Positions 44,708-53,758 of a DNA stretch of 64,000 nucleotides are shown here, piece after piece (the stretch's first letter is position 1; the number at the start of each line of letters is the position of its first letter). Source of the stretch: Ureibacillus endophyticus (lineage in GTDB: Bacteria; Bacillota; Bacilli; Bacillales_A; Planococcaceae); contig NZ_RBZN01000001.1 of assembly GCF_003628435.1 (NCBI RefSeq), positions 31,912 through 95,911 of the forward strand, given 5' to 3'. The notes beneath the pieces were generated by a model that worked only from the letters and a program-made list of their open reading frames with translations, had not been told where the DNA came from and made no database searches. The position numbers and the translations under genes are program-made.

Positions 44708-46411
44708 ATGAAGTATATCATCATTGTCGTCATCGTACTATTAGCATTATTTATCGTTGGGTTATTAATCAGGCGAAAACATAATGTTGTTATACAGCGA
44801 CTTGAAAAAGAAAAAATGCAAATTCAGCATTATCCAATATTTGAGGAGCTAACAAAAGTCAAAGCATTAAACATGAATGGTCAAACAGAAGAAATGTTTG
44901 AACATTGGCGAAACATGTGGACAGAAGTAATAGATGTCCATGTCATTAAAATTGATTCTATGCTTTTTGATGCTGAAGAATACATAGATCGGTTTAAATT
45001 TAAAAAAGCTTCCATTATCGAACGTGAGATAGAAGAATATATCGCAAAGTGCGAAGAAAATAAAACAAAGATATTAAATGAATTAGAAGAGTTAATTGGA
45101 AGTGAAGAAAAAAATAGAATTGAGATTGAACAATTAAAAGAACAGTATCGTTCGGCTCGTAAAACGCTTTTAGCTCATCAATATTCTTTTGGTCCAGCAT
45201 TACAAGCTCTTGAAAAAAGAGTTGAGCAGTTCACACCAAAATTTGAAGAATACGATGTGCTAACAGTAGAAGGGAATTATTTACAAGCAAGAGAAATTGT
45301 CCTTCAGCTTTCGAATGAGGCTCAAGAATTGTTCAAGTTGTTAAATGAGGTTCCAAGTTTACTAACTGAAATTCAAACAAAGATACCAACTGCTATCCAT
45401 GACTTAAAAAACGGGCAACGAGAAATGGAAGATCAAGCTTATTATTTAAGACATCTAGAGTTAACGGAGTATTTGGAAAGTGTTGAAGGCGAACTCGATG
45501 CTTTAAAAGAAAAACTTGCTAATCTAGAAATAGATATAGTGGGTCCACGCATCGAAGAAATCAACGATACAATTGATAACTATTATGACCTACTTGAAAA
45601 AGAAGTTATTGCGAAAAATTACGTTGATAAAAACTGTGATAAAACTTTCAGTATATTAAATGAAGTGTTAACTGTAACAAGAGAAGTAGGTAATGAAGCA
45701 ATCTATGTCCAAAGTAGTTATCATTTATCTGATAAAGAAGCAGAAATCCCGAAAATCGGATTGAAGCAGCTTGAAGTCATTCAAAAGCGTTACGAATTAC
45801 TTGTTACTCGTGTTCAAGAGGAGAAGTCAGCTTATTCAAGCTTACAGGAAGAGCTAATCGATATCAGTAATGAAATTGAACGAATTAAAGAAGAACAAGA
45901 ACAGTTCTCAAATCGTTTGAAAAATTTACGAATTGATGAAAATAAAGCTCGAGCACAACTTGAATCATTAAAGCGTCTTTTACAAGAAACAGATCGACAG
46001 TTGAATAAAGCTAATATCCCTGGTATTCCAGAAGAAATGGATGCTCGCCTTGAAGAAGCGGAGGAACAATTATTTATTGTGATGCAAAGCCTTCAAGAGA
46101 TTCCATTAAATATGCAAAAAGTTCATAGCAATTTACAACATGCAAACCATTGCATTCAAGAAGCAAATAAACATGCAAATGAAATGATTTTAAATGTAAT
46201 GTTAATTGAACGTATGATTCAATATGGCAATCGTTATAGAGCGACAAATCCAAAGGTACATCAACTTTTACTAGAGGCAGAAGAAGCCTTTAAGCAATAC
46301 CGGTACATAAAAGCATTAGAAGATGCAGCGGCAGCTGTTGAACTAGCTGAGCCTGGTGCAATTAAACGAATTGAAGAGCTTGTAGAAGAAGAAATGTATG
46401 CGAAAAATTAG
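44708..46411 (+). CDS. ezrA: Septation ring formation regulator EzrA
   Basis: This 567-residue protein has one N-terminal membrane helix (residues 2-21) and a long alpha-helical, coiled-coil cytoplasmic part built of spectrin-like repeats. It has the family start LEKEKMQIQHYPIFEELTKV and the conserved YRYIKALEDAAAAVE near the C-terminus. It interacts with FtsZ and restrains Z-ring assembly at the poles. GGGGGC precedes the ATG. Repeat copy C lies just 3' of it. Confidence 0.95.
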   Translation: MKYIIIVVIVLLALFIVGLLIRRKHNVVIQRLEKEKMQIQHYPIFEELTKVKALNMNGQTEEMFEHWRNMWTEVIDVHVIKIDSMLFDAEEYIDRFKFKKASIIEREIEEYIAKCEENKTKILNELEELIGSEEKNRIEIEQLKEQYRSARKTLLAHQYSFGPALQALEKRVEQFTPKFEEYDVLTVEGNYLQAREIVLQLSNEAQELFKLLNEVPSLLTEIQTKIPTAIHDLKNGQREMEDQAYYLRHLELTEYLESVEGELDALKEKLANLEIDIVGPRIEEINDTIDNYYDLLEKEVIAKNYVDKNCDKTFSILNEVLTVTREVGNEAIYVQSSYHLSDKEAEIPKIGLKQLEVIQKRYELLVTRVQEEKSAYSSLQEELIDISNEIERIKEEQEQFSNRLKNLRIDENKARAQLESLKRLLQETDRQLNKANIPGIPEEMDARLEEAEEQLFIVMQSLQEIPLNMQKVHSNLQHANHCIQEANKHANEMILNVMLIERMIQYGNRYRATNPKVHQLLLEAEEAFKQYRYIKALEDAAAAVELAEPGAIKRIEELVEEEMYAKN

Positions 46412-46455
46412 ATGGGTAGTCGTGGATTGACATAAGCGTTATAATGAAATAAAGA

Positions 46456-46636
46456 AATAGAGGGTGTCCAAAAAGTTAAATCTTTTTGGACACCTCTATT
46501 CTTTCTTGATAAATATCCCTTATGAATTATTGCTCCTGCGGTGGTTAACACCATCCTCGTCGCAATTTATCTGTGACGAAAGCGGAGCGTCAGTCACAAA
46601 GGGCTGTCTCAAAATGACTTTTCAGACAGCCCTTTA
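46456..46636 (+). repeat. Dispersed three-hairpin element, copy C (long form)
   Basis: Hairpin I is AATAGAG(G)GTGTCCAAAAAG with CTTTTTGGACACCTCTATT (46456-46500). The central hairpin is GGTGGT-taac-ACCA-T-CC with TGCG/CGCA outside. Hairpin III is AAAGGGCTGTCT-(14)-AGACAGCCCTTT (46599-46635). About 27 extra bases carrying their own TGACG-(9)-CGTCA hairpin sit between the central hairpin and III. It lies 45 bp after the ezrA stop; no gene was seen in the rest of 46412-46735. Confidence 0.9.
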
Positions 46637-46735
46637 TTATGGATATGACATTATGCAAATTTTTAAAATATTATAGTGTCTTCTATAATCCAGCCATTAG
46701 CAAATTGAAAAGCATTTAAAAGAAGGTAGGATAAA

Positions 46736-47875
46736 ATGATATATTTAGATAATAGTGCTACAACTAAACCTTATAAAGAGGTTTTAAATACATTTATTCA
46801 GGTTAATGAATCTTTTTATGCAAACCCAGCTTCAATTCATGAGGCAGGTGTTGAGTCTAATACTTTACTCGATCGTGCAAGAGCTCAAATGGCTAAAATT
46901 TTAGGTACAGATGACCGCCAAGTCCTTTTTACAGCTGGTGGAACAGAGTCAAATAACTTTGCGATTTTCGGTATCGCAAAAGCGAATACACATAAAGGAA
47001 AACATATTATTACTACTGAAATTGAACATGCTTCTGTTTTAGAATCAATTCGTGTACTGCAAGCAGATGGGTATGAAATTGATTATTTATCAGTAGATTC
47101 AAATGGCGTTATTTCACTACAAGAACTTCAAGAAAAACTTCGTAAAGATACGGTTTTAGTAAGTATTATGCATGTTAATAATGAGATGGGAGCAATTCAA
47201 CCAATCGAAGAGGCTGCGAAAATTATTCATGAAAGCAGTCGAGCAACTTTTCATGTAGATGCTGTCCAAAGTTTTGGTAAGATGCCTATTTACTTTAAAG
47301 ATGATGCAGGTCCAGACATTATATCCATTTCAGGACATAAAATTCATGGATTAAAAGGTTCTGGCGTAATCGCATTCCGTAAAAAAATGAATATTGCTCC
47401 ACTTCTTTTAGGTGGAGGACAAGAATATGGATTGCGTAGTGGTACGGTTGCTGTTCCACAAGCAGTTGCCCTTGCGAAAGCTGCAAGAATGGCAGTGGAA
47501 GACCTAGAACAGTCTATGAAAAAATACCGAAAATGGCATAATGAATTAATGGAATTTTTAACAAGCTTTGGTAGCGTTATTCATATACTTTCAACTCCAA
47601 ATGGTGCGGCCCATATTTTGTCCTTTAGTGTGAAAGATTTAAAAGGGGAAATTTTGATTAATGCATTACAAAAAAGGGGAATTATTGTTTCAACATCTAG
47701 TGCATGTTCTTCAAAACAGAAAAAGACTAGTCATGTTGTTTTAGCATTAAAAACACCACCCAATTTTGTAAATGGTGTAATCCGACTAAGTTTTGGTGGG
47801 CTAACTACTGATGAAGATATTCAACAATTTAAAAAAGCTTTCACTGAAGTGATGAAAGAATTAAAAGGAGAATAA
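46736..47875 (+). CDS. nifZ: Cysteine desulfurase, NifS/IscS family
   Basis: This 379-residue class V PLP enzyme has MIYLDNSATTKPYKEV, TAGGTESNNFAIFG, SISGHKIHGLKGSG (PLP lysine) and SSACSSKQKK with the persulfide cysteine Cys324. It moves sulfur from cysteine to acceptors. Next to thiI it should serve 4-thiouridine formation in tRNA, as shown for B. subtilis NifZ; that specificity is inferred. The thiI ATG follows after 3 nt. Confidence 0.92.
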   Translation: MIYLDNSATTKPYKEVLNTFIQVNESFYANPASIHEAGVESNTLLDRARAQMAKILGTDDRQVLFTAGGTESNNFAIFGIAKANTHKGKHIITTEIEHASVLESIRVLQADGYEIDYLSVDSNGVISLQELQEKLRKDTVLVSIMHVNNEMGAIQPIEEAAKIIHESSRATFHVDAVQSFGKMPIYFKDDAGPDIISISGHKIHGLKGSGVIAFRKKMNIAPLLLGGGQEYGLRSGTVAVPQAVALAKAARMAVEDLEQSMKKYRKWHNELMEFLTSFGSVIHILSTPNGAAHILSFSVKDLKGEILINALQKRGIIVSTSSACSSKQKKTSHVVLALKTPPNFVNGVIRLSFGGLTTDEDIQQFKKAFTEVMKELKGE

Positions 47876-47878
47876 TAA

Positions 47879-49087
47879 ATGATTTGGAAAGAAATTTTAA
47901 TCCGTTACGGTGAACTGTCTACAAAAGGACGAAATAAGAAGGATTTTATTAGTCGATTACGTACGAATATAAGAAATACTTTTAATGATATTGCCCCATT
48001 AAACATTCACTCAGAACGCGATCGTATGCACATTGAAATTGAAACGGAAGAACAATATGAAGTCTTAATGGATAGAATGCCTACGATTTTTGGTATACAA
48101 TCATTCAGCCCAGTTGCTTATTGTGAGAAAGATTTGGAATCAATGAAAAACCTTTCTTTATTAATTATGGAACAATTTAAGGAGCAACAAATTACATTTA
48201 AAGTGGAAGTTCGCCGTTCCGATAAAACTTTCCCACTTGAATCCCATGAAATTCAACGAGAAATCGGTGGTCATGTATTAAGAAGTAATCCAAATATTTC
48301 GGTTCAAGTAAGAAAACCTGATGTAGAACTACGCATTGAAATACGAAAAGATGCAGTTTATATGATGGCTCAAGTAATACCGGGTGCTGGGGGCATGCCA
48401 GTAGGTTCAAACGGAAAATCATTGTTAATGTTGTCAGGTGGTATTGATAGTCCTGTAGCAGGATATTTAGTAATGAAGCGCGGTGTACGTATAGAAGCAA
48501 TTCACTTCTTTAGCCCACCATATACAAGTGATCATTCATTGCAAAAAGTAAAAGACTTAGCAAATGAATTAACGAAATTTGGTGCAAATATTCGTTTACA
48601 TGTTATTCCTTTTACTGAAATTCAAACATTAATTCGTGATCGTGTTCCTAGTAATACATTGATGACAACTACTCGTAGATTAATGATGCGAATTGCAGAT
48701 AAAGTGCGAGAAGAAATTGGTGCTCTTGGGATTGTAACGGGGGAAAGTTTAGGACAAGTGGCTAGTCAAACGTTAGAAAGTTTAACTGCTATTAACGATG
48801 TGACGAATACACCGATTTTAAGACCATTAATTGCTTTTGACAAATTAGAGATTATACAAATTGCTGAGCAAATTGGTACTTATGAAACGTCAATTCGTCC
48901 ATATGAGGATTGCTGTACAATCTTTACGCCAGCTAATCCAAAAACGAAACCAAAAGTTGATAAAATAAAATATTATGAAAGCTTCACAGAGTTTGATGAA
49001 TTAATTGAACGTGCTGTAAAAAATCGTGAAGTGTATCGATTCCCTGAAAAAAATGAATCGAAAGATAAGTTTGCTGATTTATTATAG
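47879..49087 (+). CDS. thiI: tRNA 4-thiouridine synthase ThiI
   Basis: This 402-residue enzyme has an N-terminal ferredoxin-like plus THUMP region (about 1-165) for tRNA binding and a PP-loop adenylation domain with LLMLSGGIDSPVAGY. It lacks the C-terminal rhodanese domain of E. coli ThiI, as expected in Bacillales. It activates uridine-8 of tRNA for thiolation with sulfur from NifZ. AAAGGAG lies at the end of nifZ, which indicates coupled expression. Confidence 0.95.
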   Translation: MIWKEILIRYGELSTKGRNKKDFISRLRTNIRNTFNDIAPLNIHSERDRMHIEIETEEQYEVLMDRMPTIFGIQSFSPVAYCEKDLESMKNLSLLIMEQFKEQQITFKVEVRRSDKTFPLESHEIQREIGGHVLRSNPNISVQVRKPDVELRIEIRKDAVYMMAQVIPGAGGMPVGSNGKSLLMLSGGIDSPVAGYLVMKRGVRIEAIHFFSPPYTSDHSLQKVKDLANELTKFGANIRLHVIPFTEIQTLIRDRVPSNTLMTTTRRLMMRIADKVREEIGALGIVTGESLGQVASQTLESLTAINDVTNTPILRPLIAFDKLEIIQIAEQIGTYETSIRPYEDCCTIFTPANPKTKPKVDKIKYYESFTEFDELIERAVKNREVYRFPEKNESKDKFADLL

Positions 49088-49129
49088 TTTTTAACTATTA
49101 ACCGGAAATACTTACCTCTAAATTTTTGT

Positions 49130-49158
49130 GTATTAAAAATGTGATACCGCACATTCTA
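49130..49158 (+). promoter_or_regulatory. Sigma-G-like promoter of the SASP gene
   Basis: GTATT (49130-49134) and CATTCTA (49152-49158) are separated by 17 bp, close to the sigma-G pattern gnATR/cATnnTA, just upstream of the ribosome site. Confidence 0.55.
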
Positions 49159-49180
49159 TATGCACAAGGAGGTGAGAGAC

Positions 49181-49390
49181 ATGGCAAACAACAATAGCGG
49201 TAACCGTAATAAGCTTGTAGTACCTGGTGCAGAACAAGCTTTAGACCAAATGAAATATGAAATCGCTCAAGAGTTTGGTGTTCAACTCGGACCTGAAGCG
49301 TCTTCTCGTGCAAACGGATCAGTCGGAGGAGAAATTACTAAACGCCTTGTGCAAATGGCTGAATCACAATTACGTGGCGGCCAACAATAA
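49181..49390 (+). CDS. sspA: Alpha/beta-type small acid-soluble spore protein
   Basis: This 69-residue DNA-binding spore protein has [20 protein letters not shown], which holds the Glu-Ile-Ala germination-protease cleavage site, and [12 protein letters not shown], the conserved C-terminal DNA-contact helix. It coats and protects forespore DNA and supplies amino acids on germination. The ATG at 49181 follows AAGGAGGTGAG; an upstream ATG at 49160 precedes that site. This gene shows the organism makes spores. Symbol sspA is by position after thiI; other ssp paralogues are nearly identical. Confidence 0.93.
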   Translation: MANNNSGNRNKLVVPGAEQALDQMKYEIAQEFGVQLGPEASSRANGSVGGEITKRLVQMAESQLRGGQQ

Positions 49391-49400
49391 TTATTAAATT

Positions 49401-49436
49401 AAAGGGCTGGTAGCTAAATGCTACTGGCCTTTTTTC
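49401..49436 (+). terminator. Intrinsic terminator of the SASP gene
   Basis: AAAGG-CTGGTAGC pairs with GCTACTGG-CCTTT (one bulge), followed by a T run. Confidence 0.85.
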
Positions 49437-49545
49437 ATTTGTATTATCTTATCCCAAATTTATTAGTTTTAACGGAAAATTATTATTGATTTTTAAATAA
49501 TAAGAGTACGATTTTACCTAAATTCAGTCAAAATAGAGGAATATT

Positions 49546-49574
49546 TTGAAATTTCGATTGAGTATTATTATAAT
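49546..49574 (+). promoter_or_regulatory. Sigma-A promoter of the acyl-CoA synthetase gene
   Basis: TTGAAA (49546-49551), 17 bp, consensus TATAAT (49569-49574), about 40 bp before the start codon. Confidence 0.78.
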
Positions 49575-49614
49575 TAGTATAATGTATCATTTGATGCAAA
49601 AAAGGGGGATACAA

Positions 49615-51201
49615 ATGAAAAGAGAAGATTTATTAGCTCCTGAAGATTACAACATTGTTGATGAAATTGAAAAGTATGCACAAAATGAAGAAAAGACAGC
49701 TTTAATCGTTCATCATGTAAACGGGGAATTAGAAAAGGTCTCTTACAAAGAATTAATAAAAAAAGCAAATAAGGTTGCTAATTTATTTGCTAATCACGGA
49801 CTCGGCAAAGGTGATGTGGTTCTCATTATGGTCCCTCGCTCAGTAGAAGCATATGCTACATACATCGGAGCATTAAAAGCAGGACTAACAATCATTCCAA
49901 GCTCTGAAATGTTACGTGCAAAAGATATCGATTATCGCATTACCCACTCTCAAGCAAAAGCAATTATTGCTTTTGAAGATGAAATTAGTCAATTTGAAGA
50001 TGTAAAACATTTAGATGGATTAAAACTTTTTGTATATGGTAAAGGAACAGAATCCTGGATTTCGATTGATGAAAACTTAGATGTTTTATCAGATACTTTT
50101 GAAGATATTAAAACAAAACAATCTGATATCGCATTTCTATCCTATACAAGTGGTACAACAGGAAACCCTAAAGGTGTTGTTCATTCCCATGGTTGGGGAT
50201 ATGCTCACTTACGTACAACTGCAGAGTATTGGCTAGGCGTTAAAGAAAATGATATCGTTTGGGCAACTGCTGCTCCAGGTTGGCAAAAATGGATTTGGAG
50301 TCCCTTCTTAGCCGTGCTAGGAAGTGGAGCAACTGCATTTGTTCACAAAGGTCAATTTGATCCAAAAGTATATTTACAACTTCTTCAAGATAATAAAATA
50401 AATGTTTTATGTTGTACTCCGACTGAATATCGCTTAATGGCGAAAGTAGATCAATTGGAACAATATGATTTATCTAGTGTAAAAAGTGCTGTTTCTGCAG
50501 GAGAACCGTTAAATAGTGAAGTAATTAATAAATTCTTAGACGTATTTTCACTACAGGTTCGTGACGGTTATGGACAAACTGAGAATACATTATTAGTTGG
50601 AACATTATTAGGTATGCAACCAAAACCAGGTTCGATGGGCAAACCTACTCCAGGAAATGTTGTAGATGTTATTAATGATCTTGGTGAACCTACAAAGCCT
50701 GGAGAAGTAGGGGATATTGCAGTTCACTCATCAACACCAGCATTATTTAAAGGTTATTTAAAAGAGCCAGAAAGAACACAAATGCAATTCCGAGGCGAAT
50801 GGTTCTTAACTGGTGACCGTGCATATAAGGATGAAGATGGTTACTTCTGGTTCGAAGGTCGAGGAGATGACATTATCATTTCTTCTGGCTATACTATAGG
50901 GCCATTCGAAGTAGAGGATGCTCTAGTTAAGCATCCAGCAGTTAAAGAGTGTGCTGTTGTAGGAAGCCCTGACGAAATTCGAGGTAGTATTGTGAAAGCA
51001 TTTGTTGTGTTACGTGATCCACAATTAAAAACAAATCCAGATTTAATAAAAGAACTTCAAGATCATGTAAAGAACATTACAGCACCATATAAATATCCTC
51101 GTGCAATCGAATTTATCGACGAACTTCCGAAGACATCTTCAGGAAAAATTCGTCGTATTGAATTACGTCAAAAAGAACTGAATAAACAAACAGTGAAATA
51201 G
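49615..51201 (+). CDS. ytcI: Acyl-CoA synthetase, YtcI/MbcS-type
   Basis: This 528-residue adenylate-forming ligase has FLSYTSGTTGNPKGVVHSHG, RDGYGQTENTLLVG, GEWFLTGDRAYKDEDGYFWF and the C-terminal KTSSGKIRR. It resembles the acetyl/branched-chain acyl-CoA synthetases (MbcS, B. subtilis YtcI) more than AcsA, which lacks the QTEN form. The exact acid is not determinable by eye. The ATG at 49615 follows AAGGGGGAT; earlier in-frame ATGs lie at or above the promoter -10. Confidence 0.87.
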   Translation: MKREDLLAPEDYNIVDEIEKYAQNEEKTALIVHHVNGELEKVSYKELIKKANKVANLFANHGLGKGDVVLIMVPRSVEAYATYIGALKAGLTIIPSSEMLRAKDIDYRITHSQAKAIIAFEDEISQFEDVKHLDGLKLFVYGKGTESWISIDENLDVLSDTFEDIKTKQSDIAFLSYTSGTTGNPKGVVHSHGWGYAHLRTTAEYWLGVKENDIVWATAAPGWQKWIWSPFLAVLGSGATAFVHKGQFDPKVYLQLLQDNKINVLCCTPTEYRLMAKVDQLEQYDLSSVKSAVSAGEPLNSEVINKFLDVFSLQVRDGYGQTENTLLVGTLLGMQPKPGSMGKPTPGNVVDVINDLGEPTKPGEVGDIAVHSSTPALFKGYLKEPERTQMQFRGEWFLTGDRAYKDEDGYFWFEGRGDDIIISSGYTIGPFEVEDALVKHPAVKECAVVGSPDEIRGSIVKAFVVLRDPQLKTNPDLIKELQDHVKNITAPYKYPRAIEFIDELPKTSSGKIRRIELRQKELNKQTVK

Positions 51202-51239
51202 GAATGCAGATATTATTTCCTAGGGAATAGTGTCGCATT

Positions 51240-51283
51240 ATGGAGATTTGAAATGGTATTTATTTCGAATCTCCATTTTTTTT
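51240..51283 (+). terminator. Intrinsic terminator after ytcI
   Basis: ATGGAGATT and AATCTCCAT form the stem (inner GAAAT/ATTTC pairing possible), followed by eight T residues. Confidence 0.88.
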
Positions 51284-51365
51284 GGTAAATTTAAAGGCGA
51301 AACAAAATTTTTTGAAACAATTGAACATCTTATACGTATGTATGGAGTGAGGAGGAATCAATAAC

Positions 51366-52376
51366 ATGAATATGAAAAGATGGCTCGCATTGGGAGCTGC
51401 AGTAGTATTATTAGTTTTTTCTATTGGATTAAACACAGTGATGGCTTTATTTAAAACAGATTTCTTTAGTAATTTTGATAGTCTAATGAGTACTGAACAA
51501 GAAGTATCTGAAATTGTATTGGAACCAGGAGATTTTAATAAACGCATTGCATTATTATCCGTTGATGGGACGATACAAGATGTGGGTTCAAGTACACCTT
51601 GGACAACAGTAGAATATGACCATCAAAACTTTTTAGCACAGCTAGAAGCAATTTTAAATGACGATAGCGTACAAGCTGTTGTATTAGCTGTTGATTCACC
51701 AGGTGGTGGTGTCATTGAATCTGCTGAAATCCACAAAAAATTATTAGAAATTAAAGAAAAAAGAGAAATTCCAATTTATGTATCAATGGGCTCAATGGCT
51801 GCTTCTGGTGGTTATTATATTTCAGCACCAGCAGATAAAATTTATGCACATCGTGAAACTTTAACTGGTTCAATCGGTGTAATCATGCAAAGTTATAATT
51901 TCTCGGAACTAGCAGATAAAGTTGGTATTAAATTTGAAACAATTAAGTCTGGTGCTCATAAAGATATGTTCGGTGGCACAAGACCAACTACAGAAGAAGA
52001 AAAAGCAATGTTGCAAGAAATGATTAACGATTCTTATGAGGTATTTGTAGATGTAGTTGAGCAAGGACGTGGAATGACTGAAGCACAAGTGAAAAAAGTT
52101 GCCGATGGTCGTGTATTAGGTGGTTCACAAGCATTGAAGGCAGGTCTTGTTGATGAGCTTGGCGGGCTAGAAGATGCAATTGCTTCACTTCGAGCAGACT
52201 ACGGTTTAGAAGATGCAGAGCTTTTTGAATATGAAACAGGTTTTGGTGATTTCACTTCATTACTTGGTATGAAGATCAGCTCATTCTTTGGACCTTCTCC
52301 TGAAGAGAGAATGTTAACAAAACTTATGTCTTGTTATGATGCACCACGTATGATGTATTTATATGGTGAATTTTAA
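51366..52376 (+). CDS. sppA: Signal peptide peptidase SppA
   Basis: This 336-residue membrane-anchored serine protease of the S49 family has an N-terminal helix (about residues 5-24). The catalytic pair is Ser147 (GSMAASGGYYISA) and Lys199 (SGAHKDMF), the same numbers as in B. subtilis SppA. VLAVDSPGGG and LTGSIGVIMQS frame the substrate groove. It degrades cleaved signal peptides and other membrane peptides. The ATG at 51366 follows GGAGG by about 11 nt; an ATG two codons later is an alternative. yteJ follows 13 nt after the stop. Confidence 0.94.
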   Translation: MNMKRWLALGAAVVLLVFSIGLNTVMALFKTDFFSNFDSLMSTEQEVSEIVLEPGDFNKRIALLSVDGTIQDVGSSTPWTTVEYDHQNFLAQLEAILNDDSVQAVVLAVDSPGGGVIESAEIHKKLLEIKEKREIPIYVSMGSMAASGGYYISAPADKIYAHRETLTGSIGVIMQSYNFSELADKVGIKFETIKSGAHKDMFGGTRPTTEEEKAMLQEMINDSYEVFVDVVEQGRGMTEAQVKKVADGRVLGGSQALKAGLVDELGGLEDAIASLRADYGLEDAELFEYETGFGDFTSLLGMKISSFFGPSPEERMLTKLMSCYDAPRMMYLYGEF

Positions 52377-52389
52377 GGAGGGGAATTAG

Positions 52390-52974
52390 ATGTCTGAATT
52401 TGGAAATAACGAATCAAATTTGTCTAATACAAACAATGAGATCGTTCCTGCTCCTAATAAGTATTCAGTAGAAGAAATTGAACAGTACGAAGAAAAAACT
52501 GCGGGCTTTTGGGTAAGATTTTGGGCTTTTGCCATTGATTCATTATTGGTGAGTGCAATTGTTGGCATCTTAGTAAATCCTGTTTTTCGTCTGTTTGGTT
52601 GGAGTTTAAATGACTCAAATTGGTATGCACCAATAACGATTATTTCAGCGATAATTTATTATGCTTACTTTGTTTTAACTACGAAGATTTGGAATCAAAC
52701 AATCGGCAAAATGATTTTTGGATTAAAAGTAAAACGAGTTAATGGGGAAAAGCTAGATTGGATGACCGTTTTATTCAGAGAGATTGTAGGACGATTTATT
52801 AATAATACGATTAAAATTTTATATATTATTGTTGCTTTTATGCCTAAAAATAAAGGGCTGAATGATGTTATTGCCGATACGATTGTAGTTCATGAAAAAG
52901 TATATACAAAAAATAAAGTGATTGTTCAAAAGAAAGTAGATTACGAAACAGATCAATCAATCTCAGCAACTTAG
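52390..52974 (+). CDS. yteJ: RDD family membrane protein YteJ
   Basis: This 194-residue protein has a polar N-terminus (about 45 residues) and then an RDD domain. GFWVRFWAFAIDSLLVSAIV carries the Arg and Asp of the signature, and QTIGKMIFGLKVKRVNG is the second conserved block. About three to four membrane helices follow. It is the usual partner of sppA in Bacillales; linkage to resistance against lantibiotic-type stress is reported for the B. subtilis pair. AAGGAGGGG precedes the ATG. Confidence 0.9.
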   Translation: MSEFGNNESNLSNTNNEIVPAPNKYSVEEIEQYEEKTAGFWVRFWAFAIDSLLVSAIVGILVNPVFRLFGWSLNDSNWYAPITIISAIIYYAYFVLTTKIWNQTIGKMIFGLKVKRVNGEKLDWMTVLFREIVGRFINNTIKILYIIVAFMPKNKGLNDVIADTIVVHEKVYTKNKVIVQKKVDYETDQSISAT

Positions 52975-52980
52975 GAAGAG

Positions 52981-53017
52981 AACCATCTGTAATTGTTTTA
53001 CAGATGGTTTTTATTTT
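52981..53017 (+). terminator. Intrinsic terminator of sppA-yteJ
   Basis: AACCATCTGT and ACAGATGGTT form a perfect 10-bp stem with a 9-nt loop, followed by TTTATTTTT. Confidence 0.92.
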
Positions 53018-53131
53018 TCACTTCAATCTTAAAGATCACAGTAACGATTCACGCTATATTTTTCAAGCTTAGTTGTTTGCAAATTTTACTTTACCTTTAG
53101 TAAGATAAGTTCAGAAAAGGAGGATGAGATT

Positions 53132-53641
53132 ATGGTACAAGTAACATTTATTAACAAACCAGTAACATTAGTAGGTAATGAAGTAAAAGTAGGGGATAAA
53201 GCACCTGACTTTTCTGTGTTAGCAAATGATATGTCAACAGTTACATTAAAAGATTCAGCAGGAAAAGTACGTTTAATTGCGTCAGTACCGTCATTAGATA
53301 CTGGGGTATGTGATGCAGAAACGCGTCGTTTCAATGAGGAAGTAGCAGGTTTAGGTGAAGATGTTGCGTTTTACACAGTATCAGTAGATTTACCTTTTGC
53401 TCAAAAACGTTGGTGTGCAGCAGCAGGTATTGATGGTGTTCACACTGTATCAGATTATCGTGATCTTTCTTTTGGAGAAAGTTATGGGGTATATATGAAA
53501 GAAAACCGTCTACTTGCTCGTGCGGTGTTTGTAATTGATAGAAATGATACTGTTACTTATGTAGAGTATGTTTCAGAAGGTACAAGCCATCCAGATTATG
53601 AGGCTGCTATTAATGCTGTGAAAGAAGCATTAGCGAAATAA
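53132..53641 (+). CDS. tpx: Thiol peroxidase Tpx
   Basis: This 169-residue atypical 2-Cys peroxiredoxin has peroxidatic Cys60 in SVPSLDTGVCDAETRRF and resolving Cys95 in AQKRWCAAAG. The start MVQVTFINKPVTLVGNEVKV is typical. It reduces hydrogen and alkyl peroxides using thioredoxin. AAAAGGAGGATG precedes the ATG. The spacer to ytxK carries a small hairpin (53713-53733), so partial read-through is possible. Confidence 0.96.
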   Translation: MVQVTFINKPVTLVGNEVKVGDKAPDFSVLANDMSTVTLKDSAGKVRLIASVPSLDTGVCDAETRRFNEEVAGLGEDVAFYTVSVDLPFAQKRWCAAAGIDGVHTVSDYRDLSFGESYGVYMKENRLLARAVFVIDRNDTVTYVEYVSEGTSHPDYEAAINAVKEALAK

Positions 53642-53712
53642 TTATTTTCGTATCTTGTTTAATTGTTGTAATATAGAATAAACAAGGATGAAAAATATAC
53701 GTTAAATGTTCG

Positions 53713-53740
53713 CCCACTCTATTTTTGAGTGGGTTGTTCA
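53713..53740 (+). terminator. Weak terminator or attenuator between tpx and ytxK
   Basis: CCCACTC and GAGTGGG form a 7-bp stem around TATTTTT, followed by TTGTTCATTT. The hairpin ends only 14 nt before the ytxK ribosome site, so it may affect ytxK expression. Confidence 0.45.
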
Positions 53741-53758
53741 TTTCAAAAGGAGTCTATG

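Noticed and set aside
46464-46676. 70-codon open frame after ezrA
   Set aside because: It lies wholly within hairpin element copy C; the other copies do not keep it open.
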